DNA of 64,000 bases. Origin: CALMEC01 sp963777565. Its GTDB lineage: Bacteria > Actinomycetota > Thermoleophilia > Miltoncostaeales > Miltoncostaeaceae. The position numbers and the translations under genes were made by a program. How positions within the stretch are numbered: position 1 is the first letter of the stretch; the number at the start of each line of letters is the position of its first letter. The stretch is from the NCBI GenBank assembly GCA_963777565.1, contig CAVZQZ010000009.1, positions 1 through 64,000 of the forward strand. Reading direction: 5' to 3'. The notes under the pieces were generated by a model. The model saw only the letters and a list, made by a program, of their open reading frames with translations, did no database searches and had not been told where the DNA came from. Shown piece after piece: positions 8,757-16,101 of this stretch.

Positions 8757-9029
8757 ATGAGCGTCCGAGAGCACACCTATCCGGTGCCGTCCGAGGCCGA
8801 GCTTGCCCAGATGGTCGGCGCTGCCACGCCGCATTTCGCCCTGCAGGTGCGCGACCGAGTGGTGTCGCTGGCCCGGTCCCTCCCGGCCGACCACCCGCGT
8901 CAGGCCGAGCTCACCGCCCATGTCGCGCGTCTCGAAGCGCTGGCCGTCGGCGGTGAGGCGGGGGAGGCTGGCCAGGCGGAGCTTCCGGCGCGTCCGTCGT
9001 TGGTGATCCCCTCATCGGGCCACGCCTGA
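8757..9029 (+). CDS. Hypothetical small soluble protein
   Basis: Ninety residues, Ala/Glu-rich and helical (SEAELAQMVGAATPHFALQV, RQAELTAHVARLEALAVGG), no signal, no cysteines and no recognised family. It is transcribed divergently from the UbiA-like gene with only 26 bp between the starts, so the two must share a promoter region. It ends 18 bp inside the convergent NUDIX gene. Codon usage is like its neighbours, which supports a real gene. Confidence 0.6.
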   Translation: MSVREHTYPVPSEAELAQMVGAATPHFALQVRDRVVSLARSLPADHPRQAELTAHVARLEALAVGGEAGEAGQAELPARPSLVIPSSGHA

Positions 9030-9617
9030 CCGGAGGGCCTGCCGAACGATCGCGGCGAAGACCCGCAGGATCCGCGCTGTCGCGCCCCAGACGTCCTCGC
9101 CGTCGAGGGGGTAGCGCAGCGAGCCGATGTCCGGCGAAGCCGGGAGGCGAGCATCGGCTTCGAGCAGCACGACGATCGGCACCTCCAGCACCCGAGCGAT
9201 CTCATGCTCGCTCGGCACCGGGCGGAGCGGTTGCTCCGAGACCCCGACGAATGGGCTGATCACGAACCCGCTCACCATGGTGGGGACGTCCGGGAGCCTG
9301 CCGACGATCCTCACCGACTCCGGCGCAACGCCGAGCTCCTCGTGGGTCTCCCGCAGTGCCGTCGTCGAGAGGTCTCCGTCGTCCGGGTCGAGGCGACCTC
9401 CGGGCAGCGACACCTGGCCGGGGTGGTGCTCGAGCGTGTCCGCGCGCTTCGTGAGCACAAGATGGGGCGCGCCGCCGCGGTCGTAGAGCAGCACGAGCAC
9501 CGCCGACTCCCGTCCCGGTGCGAACGCCGTGGCATACGGAATCCCCTCGAGGACCGCGCCGATCCCGTCCGCGAGGCGCGTGGCGTTCGGCAGTCGCGGG
9601 TCGGTGGCGACGTCCAT
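9012..9617 (-). CDS. NUDIX hydrolase, CoA pyrophosphatase type
   Basis: Hydrolyses a nucleoside-diphosphate-linked substrate, probably coenzyme A, to 4'-phosphopantetheine and 3',5'-ADP. The CoA-specific signature is present before the Nudix box (LTKRADTLEHHPGQVSLPGG) and the box itself is GRLDPDDGDLSTTALRETHE with ELGV, with one extra residue as in this subfamily. The 201-residue length is normal. The ATG at 9617 is chosen because a -10 box TACACT lies seven bases upstream (leaderless pattern); the frame stays open farther upstream. Confidence 0.88.
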   Translation of the reverse strand: MDVATDPRLPNATRLADGIGAVLEGIPYATAFAPGRESAVLVLLYDRGGAPHLVLTKRADTLEHHPGQVSLPGGRLDPDDGDLSTTALRETHEELGVAPESVRIVGRLPDVPTMVSGFVISPFVGVSEQPLRPVPSEHEIARVLEVPIVVLLEADARLPASPDIGSLRYPLDGEDVWGATARILRVFAAIVRQALRSGVAR

Positions 9618-9624
9618 GCTGGAG

Positions 9625-9630
9625 AGTGTA
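9625..9630 (-). promoter_or_regulatory. -10 box TACACT, leaderless promoter of CoA NUDIX gene
   Basis: On the minus strand TACACT is separated from the ATG at 9617 by 7 nt and no Shine-Dalgarno is present, so transcription should start at or next to the start codon. Confidence 0.5.
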
Positions 9631-9712
9631 GTGGCGAACCGACCCACCGCTCCGAGCGACCTCACCCGCGTCTCATGGCGCCGATGGGATGGACAGACGG
9701 AGGGTTGGCCTC

Positions 9713-9718
9713 TACGCT
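9713..9718 (+). promoter_or_regulatory. -10 box TACGCT before hypothetical gene 9728
   Basis: TACGCT lies 9 nt before the ATG at 9728 with no Shine-Dalgarno. With the divergent TACACT at 9625, the 110-bp gap holds back-to-back promoters. Confidence 0.4.
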
Positions 9719-9727
9719 CTCGGCGCG

Positions 9728-10411
9728 ATGTCGCCCCCGTCAATGACCGACCTCGTCACCGAGCTCGAGGGCGCCGCCCTCGGCGCGGCGGCGGTCGTCG
9801 GCCGCGAACCGATCGGCGTCCGCGCCGTGGAGCCGTCGGCCGGCGAGCGATGGTACCTCTGCGCGTTCGAGGGACCGGGGTTCCTCTGCCTCGACAGGGA
9901 CCACAATCCGGAGAACACCCGGCGGCACGCGCGGCACGCCGCGGGATGCGCCCTGCTCGTCGAACATGCCGAGTCGCTCCTCGATCCGGCTGAGCTCGAT
10001 CTGACCGCGGGCGTCGCCGGACGGGTGGGTGCCGTGCTCGACGACGACGAGGTCGTGGAGGCGCTCGGCGCCCTCGAGGCCGATGTCGCGTCGCTGTCCG
10101 CCTGGCGCAGCCAGCCGGAGCGAGCCATCGCGTCGCTCCCCGCGCTCGAGACGGCCATCGCGCTCCACGATACGGCCCGCGCCGGCTTCGAGCGGTTCAT
10201 CGAGGCCAGCGAGCCACTCGTCGCGATCCAGGACGAGTTGCCGGCGGAGGTCGTCGACGGGCTGCGCGACTTGGAGGAGGCGGCTGATCGCGCCGGTCTC
10301 GCACGCCCGCTCGCGCTCGCGGTCTCGGAGGCGATCGCGGTGATCGACGCCGGCACCCAGGAGATACTGGATCTCCATCTCACGCCGCTCGACGGCGGCG
10401 CCTCCGAGTAG
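9728..10411 (+). CDS. Hypothetical protein, helical, cytosolic
   Basis: About 227 residues. The N-terminal ~80 residues look globular (GERWYLCAFEGPGFLCLDRD followed by HARHAAGCALLVEHAESLLD); the remainder is acidic, Ala/Glu/Leu-rich and strongly helical, consistent with coiled-coil or helical-bundle structure. No signal peptide, no membrane segment, no catalytic motif recognised. ATG 9728 is used; a second ATG at 9743 (MTDLVTELEG) is equally possible. It is a stand-alone gene with a leaderless -10 box. Confidence 0.65.
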   Translation: MSPPSMTDLVTELEGAALGAAAVVGREPIGVRAVEPSAGERWYLCAFEGPGFLCLDRDHNPENTRRHARHAAGCALLVEHAESLLDPAELDLTAGVAGRVGAVLDDDEVVEALGALEADVASLSAWRSQPERAIASLPALETAIALHDTARAGFERFIEASEPLVAIQDELPAEVVDGLRDLEEAADRAGLARPLALAVSEAIAVIDAGTQEILDLHLTPLDGGASE

Positions 10412-10447
10412 CCTCGTCGGCCGCCCGGGCTGGCCGGGCTCCCGACG

Positions 10448-10549
10448 CTAGCGCCGCCGGCGAATCGAGAGCACCACGATCAGCGCGACGATGAGCGCGA
10501 CGACCACCAACGGAGCGATGGTCCGGGGCCCGATCGCAGCAACGATCAC
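10448..10549 (-). CDS. Tiny single-pass membrane protein
   Basis: Thirty-three residues beginning at a GTG that overlaps the stop of the upstream winged-helix gene (GTGA). The sequence is one hydrophobic helix (IAPLVVVALIVALIVVLSI) ending in RRRR, a positive-inside anchor. Short tail-anchored proteins of this type are easily missed by gene finders. Translational coupling and the clean topology support it; function unknown. Confidence 0.5.
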   Translation of the reverse strand: MIVAAIGPRTIAPLVVVALIVALIVVLSIRRRR

Positions 10550-10977
10550 TCGTCGGTCGGGCCCTCCGCGAGGAACTCCAGCAGGTCCGCGACGGTGAAC
10601 CGGCCGCTCTGCATCGAGGCGACGAGCCCGTAGACGGTCGCCGTGTGCGGGCGCTCCAGCACATACGCGCGCATCGCTTCGTTCGCCGTGGCCTCCAGCT
10701 CCTCGACCTTGGTCGTCCCCGTTTCGCTGGCCCGGATCCCCGCGGCGCCGGCCTCGACGAGGCCGTCGTCGGCGAGCCGTCCCGCCAGCTCCGCGACCTC
10801 CCCGGGGTCGGCGCCGAGCTCTTCGGCCAGTCCGGTGATCGCGGTCGGGGTACCGGCCTTGGCAAGTTGGCGAAGTACCAGGTAGGTCCCGGACGAGAGC
10901 CCCGCGGCGGTGACGGTCTGGTCGAGCACGCCGGCCAGCTCGGCGAGCAGGGTGAGGTCCTCTTCCGACCGGTACAC
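10546..10977 (-). CDS. MarR-like winged-helix protein
   Basis: A 143-residue protein, GTG start at 10977, 11 nt after the preceding gene. Layout as in MarR proteins: N-terminal helix (LLAELAGVLDQTVTAAGLSS), then YLVLRQLAKAGTPTAITGLA as helix and HTH entry, EELGADPGEVAELAGRLADD as recognition helix, a wing (DGLVEAGAAGIRASETG) and a long C-terminal dimerisation helix. Likely a DNA-binding regulator, ligand unknown. The final segment (RFTVADLLEFLAEGPTDE) could be an extra interaction helix. Co-transcribed with the genes on either side. Confidence 0.65.
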   Translation of the reverse strand: MYRSEEDLTLLAELAGVLDQTVTAAGLSSGTYLVLRQLAKAGTPTAITGLAEELGADPGEVAELAGRLADDGLVEAGAAGIRASETGTTKVEELEATANEAMRAYVLERPHTATVYGLVASMQSGRFTVADLLEFLAEGPTDE

Positions 10978-10987
10978 GCCGCGTCCC

Positions 10988-11314
10988 TCAGGGTCCGTAG
11001 CGGTGAGGCGGGGCGGGGCGTAGCGAGTCGTAGGTCGCCCCACACCAGATACGGCCGGTGATGCCGAGGTCGTCGAGGATCCGAAGCGCGCTGCGCACGA
11101 CGCCGGCCGTGGCGCCATGGCCCCAGGTGTTGGCCACAGTGATCTCGAAGTCGTGCCCGGATGCCTCCCGTTCCGGCCGGGCGTTCGCCCGTCCGAGGGC
11201 GACTCGTGCGTCGGTGAGCCGGCGCGGGTCATCGACCGTCAGGAAGCACTCGAAGAACGCCCAGTCGTCGGGCTGCTCCGCGAGGAGTGAGGCGAACTCG
11301 TCGGCGTAGGCCAC
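10988..11314 (-). CDS. Hypothetical protein
   Basis: 108 residues, start GTG 11314 eight bases after a -10-like TAGCCT. The sequence has conserved-looking aromatic and His/Cys patches (DDWAFFECFLTVDDPRRLTD, ITVANTWGHGATAGVVRSAL, GRIWCGATYDSLRP), suggesting a compact alpha/beta fold. No family recognised. It begins a three-gene minus-strand unit with the MarR-like and tiny membrane genes and is divergent from mqnE, 126 bp away. Confidence 0.6.
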   Translation of the reverse strand: MAYADEFASLLAEQPDDWAFFECFLTVDDPRRLTDARVALGRANARPEREASGHDFEITVANTWGHGATAGVVRSALRILDDLGITGRIWCGATYDSLRPAPPHRYGP

Positions 11315-11322
11315 GGCGGGCG

Positions 11323-11328
11323 AGGCTA
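11323..11328 (-). promoter_or_regulatory. -10 box TAGCCT, leaderless promoter of the 10988-11314 unit
   Basis: TAGCCT on the minus strand is 8 nt before GTG 11314, with no Shine-Dalgarno. Confidence 0.45.
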
Positions 11329-11427
11329 GCAGGGGCGCAAGATGGGCGCCATCGCACCCGCCCGCCGCAGTGCCAACGACCCGGCTCTCGAGGGTCGTTT
11401 GCGGGTCGCTCCGGCGGTGCCCGCTGC

Positions 11428-11433
11428 TAACGT
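11428..11433 (+). promoter_or_regulatory. -10 box TAACGT, leaderless promoter of mqnE
   Basis: TAACGT ends 7 nt before the mqnE ATG at 11441; no Shine-Dalgarno is present. Confidence 0.5.
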
Positions 11434-11440
11434 CCAGCCA

Positions 11441-12538
11441 ATGGTCGACGCGATCCTTTCCCGAGCAGCCGACGGCGAGCGCATCAGCGCCGAGGAGGCC
11501 GTCACCCTCTACCGCGACGCCCCGCTCGCCGATCTCGGTACCGCGGCCGATGCGGTCGCGCGTCGCATGTACGGCGACTCGGTCACCTACAACGTCAACG
11601 CGCACCTCAACCCGACGAACATCTGCGTCGTCGGCTGTGGATTCTGCGCGTTCGCCGTGTGGACCGACAAGGACGAGCGCGCGTACGCGTACTCGGTCGA
11701 CCAGCTCGTCGAGCGGGCCTGCCAGCTGTCCGACCTCGGGATCACGGAGCTCCACATCGTCGGCGGCATGACGAAGGAGTACGACCTCGAGTACTACGAG
11801 GAGCTGTTCCGCGAGCTCAAGAGCACGCTCCCGCACGTGGCGCTCACGGCCCTGACCGCCGTCGAGATCGACTTCGTCGCCCGCCTGTCGAAGGTGGGCC
11901 ACCAGGAGGCGCTCGAGCGGACGATCGCCGCGGGCCACGACACGATGCCCGGCGGCGGCGCCGAGGTGTTCAGTCCACGTGTGCGGAAGATCATCGCCGA
12001 CCGCAAGGTCCCGGCGGAGACATGGCTGGAGGTGCACCGCGAGGCACACCGCCAGGGCATGCGAACGAACGCGACGCTCCTGTTCGGCCATTTCGAGACG
12101 CCCGAGGAGCAGGTGGACCACATGTCGCACCTGCGGGCGCTGCAGGACGAGACCGGCGGGTTCCAGGCGTTCATCCCGCTGCCGTTCCTGCCGGGCAACA
12201 CCGAGTTCGCGTACCTCCCCGGCCCGACCCGCGAGGAGAAGCTCCGCACGATCGCGACCGCCCGCCTCTTCCTCGACAACTTCCCGCACATCAAAGGCCA
12301 CTGGGTCATGATCGGCGAGGAGATCACGGCCGAGGCGCTGTCGTTCGGCCTCGACGACCTGTCGGGGACGCTCACCGAAGAGCGCATCGCCCACGCGACG
12401 ACGGTCACCACCCCGCTCGGGCTGACGCAAGAGCGGATCCGTTCGCTGGTGACCTCCGGCGGCCGGGTCCCGGTCGAGCGCGACACGCTCTACCGCCCGA
12501 TCGACCGGGAGCAACTCGCCGGCACCACCAGCGGATAG
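11441..12538 (+). CDS. mqnE: Aminofutalosine synthase MqnE (radical SAM)
   Basis: Converts 3-((1-carboxyvinyl)oxy)benzoate and SAM-derived radical chemistry to 6-amino-6-deoxyfutalosine, the second step of the futalosine route to menaquinone. It has the radical-SAM cluster motif ICVVGCGFCAF (CX3CX2C) after HLNPTN, then LHIVGGMTKEYDLEYYEELF, and the MqnE-type segment PGGGAEVFSPRVRKIIADRK, followed by RTNATLLFGHFETPEEQVDH and DETGGFQAFIPLPFLPGNTE. 365 residues, normal length. MqnC is the closest alternative; the GGGAEVFS region and substrate-loop order favour MqnE. Stand-alone gene. Confidence 0.9.
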   Translation: MVDAILSRAADGERISAEEAVTLYRDAPLADLGTAADAVARRMYGDSVTYNVNAHLNPTNICVVGCGFCAFAVWTDKDERAYAYSVDQLVERACQLSDLGITELHIVGGMTKEYDLEYYEELFRELKSTLPHVALTALTAVEIDFVARLSKVGHQEALERTIAAGHDTMPGGGAEVFSPRVRKIIADRKVPAETWLEVHREAHRQGMRTNATLLFGHFETPEEQVDHMSHLRALQDETGGFQAFIPLPFLPGNTEFAYLPGPTREEKLRTIATARLFLDNFPHIKGHWVMIGEEITAEALSFGLDDLSGTLTEERIAHATTVTTPLGLTQERIRSLVTSGGRVPVERDTLYRPIDREQLAGTTSG

Positions 12539-12566
12539 CTCGCAGGGGCTTGGACGGGGCGCAGCG

Positions 12567-13385
12567 TTAGGAGAGCGTGCGGCGGCGCATGCCGTTCACG
12601 CAGAGGAACGCGAGGAGCGCACACCAGAAGATCGTCCATAGCACGGTGCCGAGGCCCGCGGCCGAGAGCGGAATCACGATCTGGTTGATCTCGAATTGCG
12701 GGGCCGCGGGGCCGCCCTGGCCGCGGTTCTGCAGCTCGACGATCATCGGCGAGAGCACCGCGCGGGGCAGCAGGTTGTAGGCGACGTTTGCCAGGCGGCT
12801 CCAGGCGCCGAGCCGACCCTGGTCCGCGGCGGCCTGGAGGTTCACCACCGCCTGGGCCGTCACGTGCGCCATCAGCCCGACGATCGCGGCGACGGTCGGG
12901 CCCAGGACGGTGCTGGTCGCCGCCGCGGCGAGGAGCACGATCGCGTTGGTGGCGCCCGTCGCCGCCACATGCACGGCGAGCGGACCATCGGCGCCGCGGC
13001 CGATCGCCGCGCCGGCGACCTCCAGCGCGACCAGCCAGACGGCGAGCGCAAGCGCCAACGCTACCAGCCGCGCGATCACGCGGCCGAGGGCGACCTCCGC
13101 GCGCGGAGCGCCCGACCCGACGAGCAGCCCGAGATGGCCCGACTCGGCGCCGCGTGAGATCGCGGTCGCCCCGAGCGCCACGGCGAGCGTGAGCCCGCCG
13201 ATAAGCAGCAGTGAGGCGGAGCCGGACCGGAACGAGTCGTCGCGGACCCTGCCGTCGTGGCCGGCGGCGACAACGGCGACGAGCACCGCCGCGAGTGCGC
13301 CGGCGGCCACCACACCCAGATACCAGCTGCGCCGGGTGAGGGCGGCGGACTCGAACCCGACGAAGCGGGCCAGCCTCGCGATCAC
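12567..13385 (-). CDS. ABC-2-type transporter permease
   Basis: A 272-residue protein with six hydrophobic segments (for example YLGVVAAGALAAVLVAVVAA, LLLIGGLTLAVALGATAIS, VIARLVALALALAVWLVALE and a C-terminal AGLGTVLWTIFWCALLAFLC), as in ABC-2 permeases. GTG start overlaps the stop of the upstream ATPase gene (GTGA), so it is translationally coupled to it. The pair forms a small exporter or membrane-remodelling transporter with unknown substrate. It ends the minus-strand run that starts with the HIT gene at 16082. Confidence 0.75.
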   Translation of the reverse strand: MIARLARFVGFESAALTRRSWYLGVVAAGALAAVLVAVVAAGHDGRVRDDSFRSGSASLLLIGGLTLAVALGATAISRGAESGHLGLLVGSGAPRAEVALGRVIARLVALALALAVWLVALEVAGAAIGRGADGPLAVHVAATGATNAIVLLAAAATSTVLGPTVAAIVGLMAHVTAQAVVNLQAAADQGRLGAWSRLANVAYNLLPRAVLSPMIVELQNRGQGGPAAPQFEINQIVIPLSAAGLGTVLWTIFWCALLAFLCVNGMRRRTLS

Positions 13386-14005
13386 GTCGGTCGTCCGTCG
13401 ACGAGCGTGATCGTGCGGCCCAGCTTCGCCGGGAACCCGCCCGGGTCATGGGTTGCGACGATCACGGCCGCGCCCCGCGCCCGCGCGCGGACGATCTCCT
13501 GATCGGACTCGACGAACTCCCACGGGTCGTCGAGAACGAGCAGTTGCGGGGCGCCGGCCAGTGCGCATGCCAGGGCTGTGCGCCGGACCTCCTCGATCTC
13601 GAGCGCGCGAACCCCGCGACGCTCCTGCGGGAGGCCCGCCCTCGCCATGGCGTCCTCGGCGACCTCGGCCGCTGCCCGGCCGGTCCGGATCGCGCTCACG
13701 AGGCGGACGATCTCCCGCGGTGTACGCCGTTCCAGGAACGCCCGGCCCTCGGGCGCATAACCGACCATTCGCTGAACCGCAATGTCGCCGGGGTGTCCGC
13801 CGAGCACCGCGATCTCCCCGTTCGACCCGGTGAGGCCGAGCAGGGCTCTCAGGAGGCTCGACTTGCCCGACCCGCGGTCTCCGGCGATGACGATGCCCTC
13901 ACCGGCGGCGAGGTCGAGCGACACGCCCTGCACCGCGGGCTCGCCACCCCGCTGGTAGACGACTGCGACGTCTCGCGCGCGTACCGCGGGCGCGGGATCA
14001 GTCAA
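13382..14005 (-). CDS. ABC transporter ATP-binding protein
   Basis: 207 residues, TTG start overlapping the ferredoxin stop. Walker A is GDRGSGKSSLLRALLG, the Q-loop is VGYAPEGRAFLE (Gln replaced by the AP-E pattern), Walker B is QLLVLDDPWEF with Asp-Pro-Trp-Glu, and the switch His is in VATHDPGG. The signature motif is degenerate (ALEIEEVRRTALACALA instead of LSGGQ), which is unusual and may weaken ATP-dimer cycling. It partners the permease downstream. The start codon is inferred from coupling; the frame extends upstream. Confidence 0.75.
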   Translation of the reverse strand: MTDPAPAVRARDVAVVYQRGGEPAVQGVSLDLAAGEGIVIAGDRGSGKSSLLRALLGLTGSNGEIAVLGGHPGDIAVQRMVGYAPEGRAFLERRTPREIVRLVSAIRTGRAAAEVAEDAMARAGLPQERRGVRALEIEEVRRTALACALAGAPQLLVLDDPWEFVESDQEIVRARARGAAVIVATHDPGGFPAKLGRTITLVDGRPT

Positions 14006-14228
14006 GCCGTTCGAGGATGATCGCGTCCTGCGGGCAGTCGGCGGCGGCCTCGCGCACCGCATCACCGAGCGCGGGGCTCAGCTCGCCGCCGACGGCGGTC
14101 GAGAGGTTCGTGTTGTCGTCCACAGTGAACACCTCAGCCAGGTGCGCTTCGCAGACGCGGTTGCCCATGCACTGGTCGTGGTCGACCCGCAGCCGGTACC
14201 GCACACCGTCGATCTCGATTTCAGCCAT
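13998..14228 (-). CDS. Small ferredoxin, single Fe-S cluster
   Basis: Seventy-six residues, an electron carrier resembling the 3Fe-4S/4Fe-4S ferredoxins that feed cytochrome P450s. Cluster ligands: first and last Cys of HDQCMGNRVCEAHL (the middle position that is normally Cys, Gly or His is Asn), and CPQDAI near the C-terminus with Cys. Only three cysteines are present, pointing to a 3Fe-4S or unusual 4Fe-4S cluster. It overlaps the phosphohexomutase gene by 8 nt and the ABC ATPase by 8 nt, so it lies inside an operon. No P450 is visible nearby, so the partner is unknown. Confidence 0.8.
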   Translation of the reverse strand: MAEIEIDGVRYRLRVDHDQCMGNRVCEAHLAEVFTVDDNTNLSTAVGGELSPALGDAVREAAADCPQDAIILERLD

Positions 14229-15600
14229 GCGTTCCCTCTCGTGTGTCCTCTGCGCCCGCGATCAGCTCGAGCACCTCGTCGCGACGTCGCTCCATGTCGG
14301 CTTCCGAGACGAGCGACTCGAGGTTGAGCCGCATGAGCGGCTCGGTGTTCGATGAACGGACGTTGAAATGCCAGTCGTCGTAGGCGACGGAGAGTCCGTC
14401 CACGTCCGTCTGACGCCCGTCGGCGTAGCGGTCCCTGATCCGCTGGATCGTGGCATCCGCATCGGCGACGGTCGAGTTGATCTCCCCCGAGATGTGGTAC
14501 CGGTCGCGGAATCGCGCAACGAGCTCCGACAGCGGACGCCCTGCGGTTGCGACGAGCTCGAGTACGATCAGCGCCGGGATCAACCCGGTGTCGGCGTAGG
14601 AGAAGTCACGGAAGTAGTAGTGGCCGCTGACCTCGCCGGCGAACAGGGCGTTGATCTCGCGCATACGGCGCTTGATGAACGCATGCCCCACGCGGAACTC
14701 GTCCGGTGCGCCGCCCGCCGCGAGGATCGTGTCGCGCACCGCCCACGACGCCCGCAGGTCGTAGACGATCGGTGCGGGGCCATGCTGGCGGAGCAGATGC
14801 TCGGCCATGAGGGCTGTGAGGAAGTCGCCCGGCACGAACCCGCCCCGGTCGTCGATGAAGAAGCAGCGGTCGGCGTCGCCGTCCCAGGCGATCCCGAGGT
14901 CGGCGTTCTCCTCGACGACCTTGTTCTCGATGAAGACGCGGTTCTCGTCGAGCAGCGGGTTCGGCTCGTGATTCGGGAAGCGTCCGTCGAGCTCGAGGAA
15001 GTAGGGCACGGCGTCGATCTGCAGACGGTCCAGCACAGGGGGGAGGTACAGCCCCGCCATCCCGTTCGCCGTGTCCGTCACGACGCGAAGTCCCGTGATG
15101 CGATCCGGGTCGACGAAGCCGAGTGACGCGTCGACGAAGCGCTCCAGAAGCCCCGGATCGGTGGTAGACGCGCCGGGCGTCGCGGCGCGCGGCGCGTCGT
15201 CCCTGGCCGCCATCCGCCCGAGCTCCCCGATCCCGGTATCGCCGGACAGGGGCAGCGCCCCGGCGAGAACGAGCTTCGCGCCGGTGTACTTGGGCGGGTT
15301 GTGGCTCGCGGTGATGACCGCGCCGGCATCGAACCCGCCGTCGGCGACAGCGAAGTAGACCATCTCGGTGGCCGCGAGCCCCAGCTCGCACACGTCGGCA
15401 CCCGCGCTTCGCACGCCCTCGCAGAAGGCCGCCGCCATGCTGGGCGACGAGAGCCGCACGTCGTGGCCGACCGCGACCCGTCGCGCGCCGGTGAGCGCCG
15501 GGAACGCACGACCGATGCGTGCGGCGCCCTCCTCGTCGAGGTCGTCGGGATACACGCCGCGCACGTCGTACGCCTTGAACGCCGCCGGATTGAGCGTCAC
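14221..15600 (-). CDS. Phosphomannomutase/phosphoglucomutase
   Basis: Alpha-D-phosphohexomutase interconverting hexose-1-P and hexose-6-P for sugar nucleotide synthesis. All four family signatures are visible: catalytic phosphoserine loop ITASHNPPKYTG (~100), metal-binding WDGDADRCFF (~245), sugar-binding GEVSGHYYF (~325) and phosphate-binding VRSSNTEPLMRLN (~430). 459 residues, full length. ManB-type bifunctional enzymes have GEMSGH; here it is GEVSGH. GTG start overlaps the HIT gene stop (GTGA). Could supply precursors for the polysaccharide locus at 30-38 kb, but this is inference. Confidence 0.9.
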   Translation of the reverse strand: MTLNPAAFKAYDVRGVYPDDLDEEGAARIGRAFPALTGARRVAVGHDVRLSSPSMAAAFCEGVRSAGADVCELGLAATEMVYFAVADGGFDAGAVITASHNPPKYTGAKLVLAGALPLSGDTGIGELGRMAARDDAPRAATPGASTTDPGLLERFVDASLGFVDPDRITGLRVVTDTANGMAGLYLPPVLDRLQIDAVPYFLELDGRFPNHEPNPLLDENRVFIENKVVEENADLGIAWDGDADRCFFIDDRGGFVPGDFLTALMAEHLLRQHGPAPIVYDLRASWAVRDTILAAGGAPDEFRVGHAFIKRRMREINALFAGEVSGHYYFRDFSYADTGLIPALIVLELVATAGRPLSELVARFRDRYHISGEINSTVADADATIQRIRDRYADGRQTDVDGLSVAYDDWHFNVRSSNTEPLMRLNLESLVSEADMERRRDEVLELIAGAEDTREGTHG

Positions 15601-16082
15601 GCGGCAAAACCCCGGCGTAGGAGCTCGTACGTCTCGTCGAGGTGCTGGGGCATGACCCTGGTGTCTCCGATCGCGGGCATGAAGTTGGTGTCGCCCACCC
15701 AGCGGGGGACGAGGTGGAGGTGGAGGTGCTCCTCGATCCCCGCGCCGGCGGCGCGCCCCTGGTTCATCCCGACGTTGAACCCCTGCGGGCGCATCGCCTC
15801 CTGTACGACGTCCTGGCTGCGCCGGGTGAGCGCGATCATCTCGGCGGCAGTTTCTGCGGGGAGGTCGGTGAGGGAGGGGACGTGCGCGAACGGCACGATC
15901 ATGAGATGGCCGTTGTTGTAGGGGTAGCGGTTCATGATCACGTAGGCCAGGCGGCCGCGGTGGAGGATATATGCGGGCTCGTCCGCCTGAGCCGGCAGCT
16001 CGCAGAACACGCAGCCGGGGTTTCGCTGCGCCGGGTCAGCCCCCACGTAGGTCATGCGCCACGGCGCCCACATGATGTCCAA
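15597..16082 (-). CDS. HIT-family hydrolase/phosphorylase
   Basis: Histidine-triad nucleotide-binding protein, probably Ap4A phosphorylase-like or a dinucleoside polyphosphate hydrolase. The zinc-type CVFCELP lies near the N-terminus, the core NRYPYNNGHLMIVPFAHVPS follows, and the catalytic triad is EEHLHLHLVPRWVGDTNFMP, the extended ending being typical of the HIT/APA2-like subfamily. 161 residues. First gene of a five-gene minus-strand run (HIT, phosphohexomutase, ferredoxin, ABC ATPase, permease) with overlapping start/stop codons throughout. Confidence 0.88.
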   Translation of the reverse strand: MDIMWAPWRMTYVGADPAQRNPGCVFCELPAQADEPAYILHRGRLAYVIMNRYPYNNGHLMIVPFAHVPSLTDLPAETAAEMIALTRRSQDVVQEAMRPQGFNVGMNQGRAAGAGIEEHLHLHLVPRWVGDTNFMPAIGDTRVMPQHLDETYELLRRGFAA

Positions 16083-16101
16083 CGGACCCGTCCGGTCTGC
16101 G

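Noticed and set aside
10988..12514. 508-residue minus-strand frame across mqnE
   Set aside because: Only its last ~108 residues, after 11,314, look like protein; the rest is antisense to mqnE.
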